From Deltaproteobacteria bacterium (lineage in GTDB: Bacteria > Myxococcota_A > UBA796 > UBA2385): a stretch of DNA of 64,000 nucleotides. Below the pieces are notes generated by a model. It worked only from the letters and a program-made list of their open reading frames with translations. It was not told the origin of the DNA and made no database searches. Position numbers and translations under genes: made by a program. This document shows positions 60,329 through 64,000 of the stretch, piece after piece. Location: positions 1 to 64,000 of the forward strand of contig JAEUKK010000156.1 in NCBI GenBank assembly GCA_016792625.1, in the 5' to 3' direction. Positions within the stretch are counted from its first letter, which is position 1, and the number at the start of each line of letters is the position of its first letter.

Positions 60329-61450
60329 TCAGTCGTGGTCCTCGGGCAGCTCTGCGCCGCGCTCCTTGAGCCACTTGCGCATCTCGTCCTTCTCCAGGGC
60401 CTTCTCGAGCGCCGCGCTCGGATCGATGAGCTCGTCCTTCACGAGCTTGCGCAGGCTGTCGTCCATGTTGACCATGCCCTTGCTGCGCCCTTGGCCGATG
60501 TAGCCGCTGATCTGGTGGGTCTTCCCCTCCCGGATGAGCGAGGACAGCGTAGGCGAGCCGAACATGACCTCGATGGCCGCCACGCGCCCTCCCTTCTTGC
60601 GGCGGAGGAGCTGCTGGGCGAGCACGGCCTTGATGACACCGGACAGCACGCCCCGCACGCCCTCTTGGCGCTCGGTCGGGAAGACGTTGATGATGCGGTC
60701 CATCGTCTTGGACGCTGAGTTGGTGTGCAGGGTGCCAAAGACCAAAAGACCGGTCTCGGCGGCGTTGAGCGCCATCTCGATCGTCTCGAGGTCGCGCATC
60801 TCGCCGACGAGGATGCAGTCTGGGTCCTCGCGCACGGCGGCCCGCAGCGCGGGGGTGAAGCCCTTGCTGTGCGGCCCGATCTCGCGCTGGCTCACCAGCG
60901 CCTTGCGGTTCTCGTGCACGAACTCGATCGGGTCCTCGATGGTCACGAAGTGCATCGGGCGCGTCATGTTCATCTGGTGGATGATCGCGGCGAGCGTGGT
61001 CGACTTGCCCGAGCCGGTCGGCCCGGTCACCAGCACCAAGCCCGACTTCAGCTTGGAGATGCGGTGCACGCTCTCGGGCATGCCCAGCTGCTCGAGCGTC
61101 ATGATCTTGGTGGGGATGATCCGAAAGACGCCGCCCATCCCGCGCTCTTGTTTGAACAAGTTGACGCGGAAGCGGGCGAGGCCGGGCACCTCGTAGGCGA
61201 AGTCGGTGTCGCCGGTCTCGACGTACCTCTTCCACAGGTGCGGGGGCGAGATGGGCTCAATGAGCCGCTTGAAGTCGTTGTCGTCGAGCACCCGGTAGCG
61301 GATGGGCTCGATGCGCCCCGACTGGCGGAAGATCGGCGGGCGGCCCACGCTCAGGTGCAGGTCGCTGGCGCCGCGGTCCTGCATCAGCTGCAAGAAGCGG
61401 TCGATCGCGTTGCCGCTGCGCGGGGCGGCCTCGGGGGTCGGCTGGCTCAT
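60329..61450 (-). CDS. pilT: Type IV pilus retraction ATPase PilT
   Basis: 373 aa; ATG with GGAGGCCCC upstream. The PAS-like N-domain starts MQDRGASDLHLSVGRPPIFR. The ATPase core has Walker A GPTGSGKSTT near residue 141, the Asp box FVTIEDPIEFVH, Walker B ILVGEMRDLETIEMAL and the His box FGTLHTNSA. SLIREGK is the PilT-type AIRNLIRE region. It retracts type IVa pili from the inner-membrane base. The HEAT-PilT gene lies 24 bases upstream, so both are made from one transcript. Confidence 0.95.
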   Translation of the reverse strand: MSQPTPEAAPRSGNAIDRFLQLMQDRGASDLHLSVGRPPIFRQSGRIEPIRYRVLDDNDFKRLIEPISPPHLWKRYVETGDTDFAYEVPGLARFRVNLFKQERGMGGVFRIIPTKIMTLEQLGMPESVHRISKLKSGLVLVTGPTGSGKSTTLAAIIHQMNMTRPMHFVTIEDPIEFVHENRKALVSQREIGPHSKGFTPALRAAVREDPDCILVGEMRDLETIEMALNAAETGLLVFGTLHTNSASKTMDRIINVFPTERQEGVRGVLSGVIKAVLAQQLLRRKKGGRVAAIEVMFGSPTLSSLIREGKTHQISGYIGQGRSKGMVNMDDSLRKLVKDELIDPSAALEKALEKDEMRKWLKERGAELPEDHD

Positions 61451-61474
61451 GGGGCCTCCGGGTGCGGTTCGGGC

Positions 61475-63982
61475 TCAGCCCGCGGCGGGGGTCTCGGGGG
61501 TCTCCGGCTCGTCGCTCTGCTTGTCGAGGAAGCCGGCCTGGCACATGGGCGCGAAGGTGTCGGGGTTGACCGCCCGGCCCCAGGCCGCCTCGGGTGTGAT
61601 GAGCTGGGCCTCGACCAGGTCGAGCAGGGCCTGGTCGACGGTCTGCATGCCCGATCGGCGCCCGATCTGCATGAGCGAGGGGATCTGGAAGGTCTTGTCG
61701 TCGCGGATCAAGTTGCCGATGGAGAAGGTGTTCTTGAGCAGCTCGAAGACCGCGACCCGGCCCTTGCCGTCGGCCCGGGGGATGAGCGACTGGCTGATCA
61801 CCCACTTGAGCGACTCGCTGAGGCCCATGCGCACCTGACCCTGCTCCTCGGGCGGGAAGCTCTGGATCAGCCGCTCGATCGTCTGCACGGCGCTGGTCGT
61901 GTGCATGGTCGCGATGACCAAGTGGCCGGTCTCGGCCGCCTCCATCGCCATGCGCATGGTCTCGGGGTCGCGCAGCTCGCCGACCATGATGACGTCGGGG
62001 TCCTCGCGCAGGGCGCCGCGCAGCGCCCGCGCGAAGCTCTCGGTGTGTTTGCCGACCTCGCGCTGGTTGACCAGGGCCGACTTCACCGGGTGCACGAACT
62101 CGATCGGGTCTTCCAGCGTGATCACATGAGAGGACTTGCTCTCGTTGATCAGGTTGACCACGGCGGCCAGCGTGGTCGACTTGCCGCTCGACGCCGGGCC
62201 CGAGACCACGATGAGGCCCTGGTGGTAGTCGAGCAGCTCGGTCAGGCGCCCGGGCAGGCGGATGTCGGTGAAGGTGGGCGGCGTGTTGGGGATCACGCGG
62301 AAGGCCGCGCAGATGCCCTTGCGCTGCTTGAACGCGTTGACCCGGTAGCGGCCGACCTCGGGGATGCTGTAGCAGAGGTCAATCTCGCCGCGCTCTTCGA
62401 GCAGGTCGCGCTGGCGGGGGGTGAGCAGCGAGAGCACGGCTTTGGCCGCCGAGGGCGCGGGCAGCGGCTTCCAGCCCTCGACCCGCTCGAGCCGGCCGTT
62501 GCGGCGCATGATCGGCGGCTCACCCACGCTGATGTGCAGGTCGCTCGCCCCTTGTTCGCGCACCTGGGCCAGCAGCTTGTCGACCGGGTTGCTGATCGTG
62601 GCGCTGTTCACCGCGCTGGTCTGGGCGTCGGAGCCGGTGTGCTTGAGGTTGAGGCGCTGGCTGAGATCGCGGGCCACCTCGGCGGCCCGGGTGCGGACCT
62701 CAGAGCTCGGGTCCTTCTCGACGAGCTGCTGCAGGTAGGGGATGAGCCGCTGGTCGTCAAAGCGGGAGAAGGCGCGCACCACCTCAAGGCGCACCTCGGC
62801 CCGCGGGTCGCGCAAGATCTGCACCAGCGGCTTCAGCGCGTGGGTCGAGCCGATCTGGGCGAGCGCGTCAATGGCGGCCCAGCGGGTGTCTTCGTCGGCC
62901 AGCGCCTCGACCAAGGCGGGCACGGCGCGCTCATCTTTGAGGCGGCCCAGCGTGTCGCAGGCGGTGATGCGCAGCCACCAATCGGGCGCCTTCAAGAGCG
63001 TGCAGACCGGCGCCACGACCCGCGGATCGTTGAACTGCTCGGCGAGCACCAGCGCGTTGGTGCGCACGTGCTCATCTTGGTGGCTGAGCAGGCTGAGCGC
63101 CGGCTCAAGCAGGGCGTCGCCGAAGGTCTGCAGGGTCTCGAGGATGCGGGTGCGCAGCCAGCCGACCAGATCGGTCGAGAAGCGCAGGATGTCGAGCAGC
63201 ACGTCGGTCGCAGAGCCGGTGGCCAGCAAAATCTCGACGCTGAGGCGGCGGGTGGCGTCCTCACCCTCGCCCATCAGGTTGAGCATGCGCTCCCGCATCT
63301 TCTTGGGCTCGAGGCGGGCCTGGTGGCGCAGGTACTGCGCGGCTTTGTCGCGGGCGGTGGCGTCGCCGTGCGCGAAGCGGTCGATCATCAGGTCGATCAC
63401 GCGGGCGTCGGGCAGGGCGATGATCGCCTCGAGCGCCGCGGTGGCCACGTCCGAGTCGCTGTCCTTGGCGGCCTGGATGAACAGGTCCATCTGCTTTTGG
63501 GCCTGGCCATCTTGGGCGAGGCCGCGCACTGCGGTCAGCCGGACCGGCCCCGGGCCGTCGGTCACCGCCCGCACCAGCCAGGTCTCGCGGCTCGGCCCGC
63601 GCAGGTTCAGCGCCATCTCCCAGGCGAGGCGCTGGCGGCGGCTGTCGGCGTCGCGCATCAGGCCGTCGAGGGCCTTGTTCACCACGCCGTCGTCGAGGCG
63701 GGGGATCAGGCGGGCCACGAAGGTGCGCGCGTGGCTGCTCTGCTCGGTCAGCTCGCCAAAGAGCTGCTGCACCGCCTTGAGGTCGGCGCCGTCGAGGAAG
63801 CGCTCGACGCCCACCTGGCGCACGCTCGCGTCCTTCACCCACAGCAGTGGGATGGCGGCGATCGGCTTGATGCCCGCGTCGCGCAGCTCGACGAGCAGCA
63901 GCTGCTTCTCCTCTTCGTTCGCCCAGGCGCTCTCGAGCGCCCGCTCCAGCGGCTTCTTCTTCCCGAACCCCAGGATGGCCAT
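61475..63982 (-). CDS. HEAT-repeat/PilT fusion ATPase
   Basis: 835 aa. Residues 1-445 are a HEAT-repeat solenoid with ten or so helical pairs, for example RAVPALVEALADEDTRWAAI and ALKPLVQILRDPRAEVRLEV. From about 470 a full PilT domain follows: VREQGASDLHISVGEPPIMR, Walker A GPASSGKSTT near residue 600, VITLEDPIEFVHP, IMVGELRDPETMRMAMEAAE and IATMHTTSA. The Walker A has Ala-Ser in place of the usual Thr-Gly, but Gly, Lys and Ser are intact. The HEAT part could dock regulators or couple PilT to other motility proteins. It precedes pilT by 24 bases. Confidence 0.92.
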   Translation of the reverse strand: MAILGFGKKKPLERALESAWANEEEKQLLLVELRDAGIKPIAAIPLLWVKDASVRQVGVERFLDGADLKAVQQLFGELTEQSSHARTFVARLIPRLDDGVVNKALDGLMRDADSRRQRLAWEMALNLRGPSRETWLVRAVTDGPGPVRLTAVRGLAQDGQAQKQMDLFIQAAKDSDSDVATAALEAIIALPDARVIDLMIDRFAHGDATARDKAAQYLRHQARLEPKKMRERMLNLMGEGEDATRRLSVEILLATGSATDVLLDILRFSTDLVGWLRTRILETLQTFGDALLEPALSLLSHQDEHVRTNALVLAEQFNDPRVVAPVCTLLKAPDWWLRITACDTLGRLKDERAVPALVEALADEDTRWAAIDALAQIGSTHALKPLVQILRDPRAEVRLEVVRAFSRFDDQRLIPYLQQLVEKDPSSEVRTRAAEVARDLSQRLNLKHTGSDAQTSAVNSATISNPVDKLLAQVREQGASDLHISVGEPPIMRRNGRLERVEGWKPLPAPSAAKAVLSLLTPRQRDLLEERGEIDLCYSIPEVGRYRVNAFKQRKGICAAFRVIPNTPPTFTDIRLPGRLTELLDYHQGLIVVSGPASSGKSTTLAAVVNLINESKSSHVITLEDPIEFVHPVKSALVNQREVGKHTESFARALRGALREDPDVIMVGELRDPETMRMAMEAAETGHLVIATMHTTSAVQTIERLIQSFPPEEQGQVRMGLSESLKWVISQSLIPRADGKGRVAVFELLKNTFSIGNLIRDDKTFQIPSLMQIGRRSGMQTVDQALLDLVEAQLITPEAAWGRAVNPDTFAPMCQAGFLDKQSDEPETPETPAAG

Positions 63983-64000
63983 GTGCGCGCCCCCGTCGTG

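Overview
The window is very GC-rich chromosomal DNA with G or C at almost every third codon position. It is packed with genes: no gap between genes exceeds about 240 bases, and many starts overlap the preceding stop (ATGA, GTGA, TGATG). Several features suggest a myxobacterium-like member of the Myxococcota/Deltaproteobacteria: an AgmX-like zinc-ribbon/GYF N-terminus, MopE-type Asp-rich repeats, TSP3-repeat lipoproteins, a Tad pilus locus, paired PilT ATPases and many lipoproteins of unknown role. The taxonomic call is inference from content; no rRNA, tRNA, phage, IS element or CRISPR array was seen.

Layout. 1-3.1 kb: tail of a TPR protein, an AgmX-like repeat-rich membrane protein and a degenerate Nudix protein (+). 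3.1-5.4 kb: a BamA-like barrel and a nitrilase (-). 5.4-8.4 kb: a MopE-like lipoprotein and a sulfatase-fold lipoprotein (+). 8.4-11.7 kb: an RND (HAE3) exporter and an LPG-synthase-like flippase (-). 11.8-12.6 kb: a GAF protein (+). 12.7-14.6 kb: a lipoprotein and a second flippase-like protein (-). 14.7-23.4 kb: a Tad/Cpa pilus locus, transcribed in the order cpaA-cpaB-cpaC-cpaE-cpaF-tadB-tadC-tadD-small lipoprotein, with no pilin or TadE/F visible. 23.5-25.6 kb: RNase D (-) and a BtaA/DUF3419-like protein (+). 25.6-37.2 kb: a nine-gene minus-strand run, a Yej/Opp-type peptide importer (A, B, C, D, F) followed by a thioredoxin-like protein, an E2-fold acyltransferase lacking its catalytic His, and two GT-C-like membrane proteins. 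37.3-41.5 kb: a membrane sulfatase (-), a GT-C-like protein (+) and an MscS channel (-). 41.6-45.2 kb: a B12-binding radical SAM enzyme (+), PrmC and an HhH-GPD DNA glycosylase (-). 45.2-51.6 kb: an alpha-2-macroglobulin split into two overlapping genes, and a redoxin lipoprotein (-). 51.7-56.6 kb: a haem operon hemE-hemN-hemH-like-hemG in which the ferrochelatase has lost its catalytic His. 56.7-60.2 kb: an EEP phosphatase (+), a DEDDh exonuclease (-), a membrane retropepsin (+) and a hypothetical protein (-). 60.3-64.0 kb: PilT and a HEAT-PilT fusion (-).

How the genes work together. The Tad locus and the two PilT ATPases point to two surface-pilus machines, one Flp/Tad and one type IVa. 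The importer run joins peptide uptake to envelope enzymes by tight translational coupling, and may handle envelope-derived peptides. The haem genes would take uroporphyrinogen to protoporphyrin IX, but iron insertion by the local HemH homologue is doubtful.

The most notable points are the split, thioester-less macroglobulin with a tandem AgmX/PglI-like insertion, the His-less ferrochelatase, the HEAT-PilT fusion, and a recurrent TA-containing hexamer upstream of most transcription units. That hexamer sits exactly 6 nt before two start codons that lack a Shine-Dalgarno, which suggests leaderless mRNAs.
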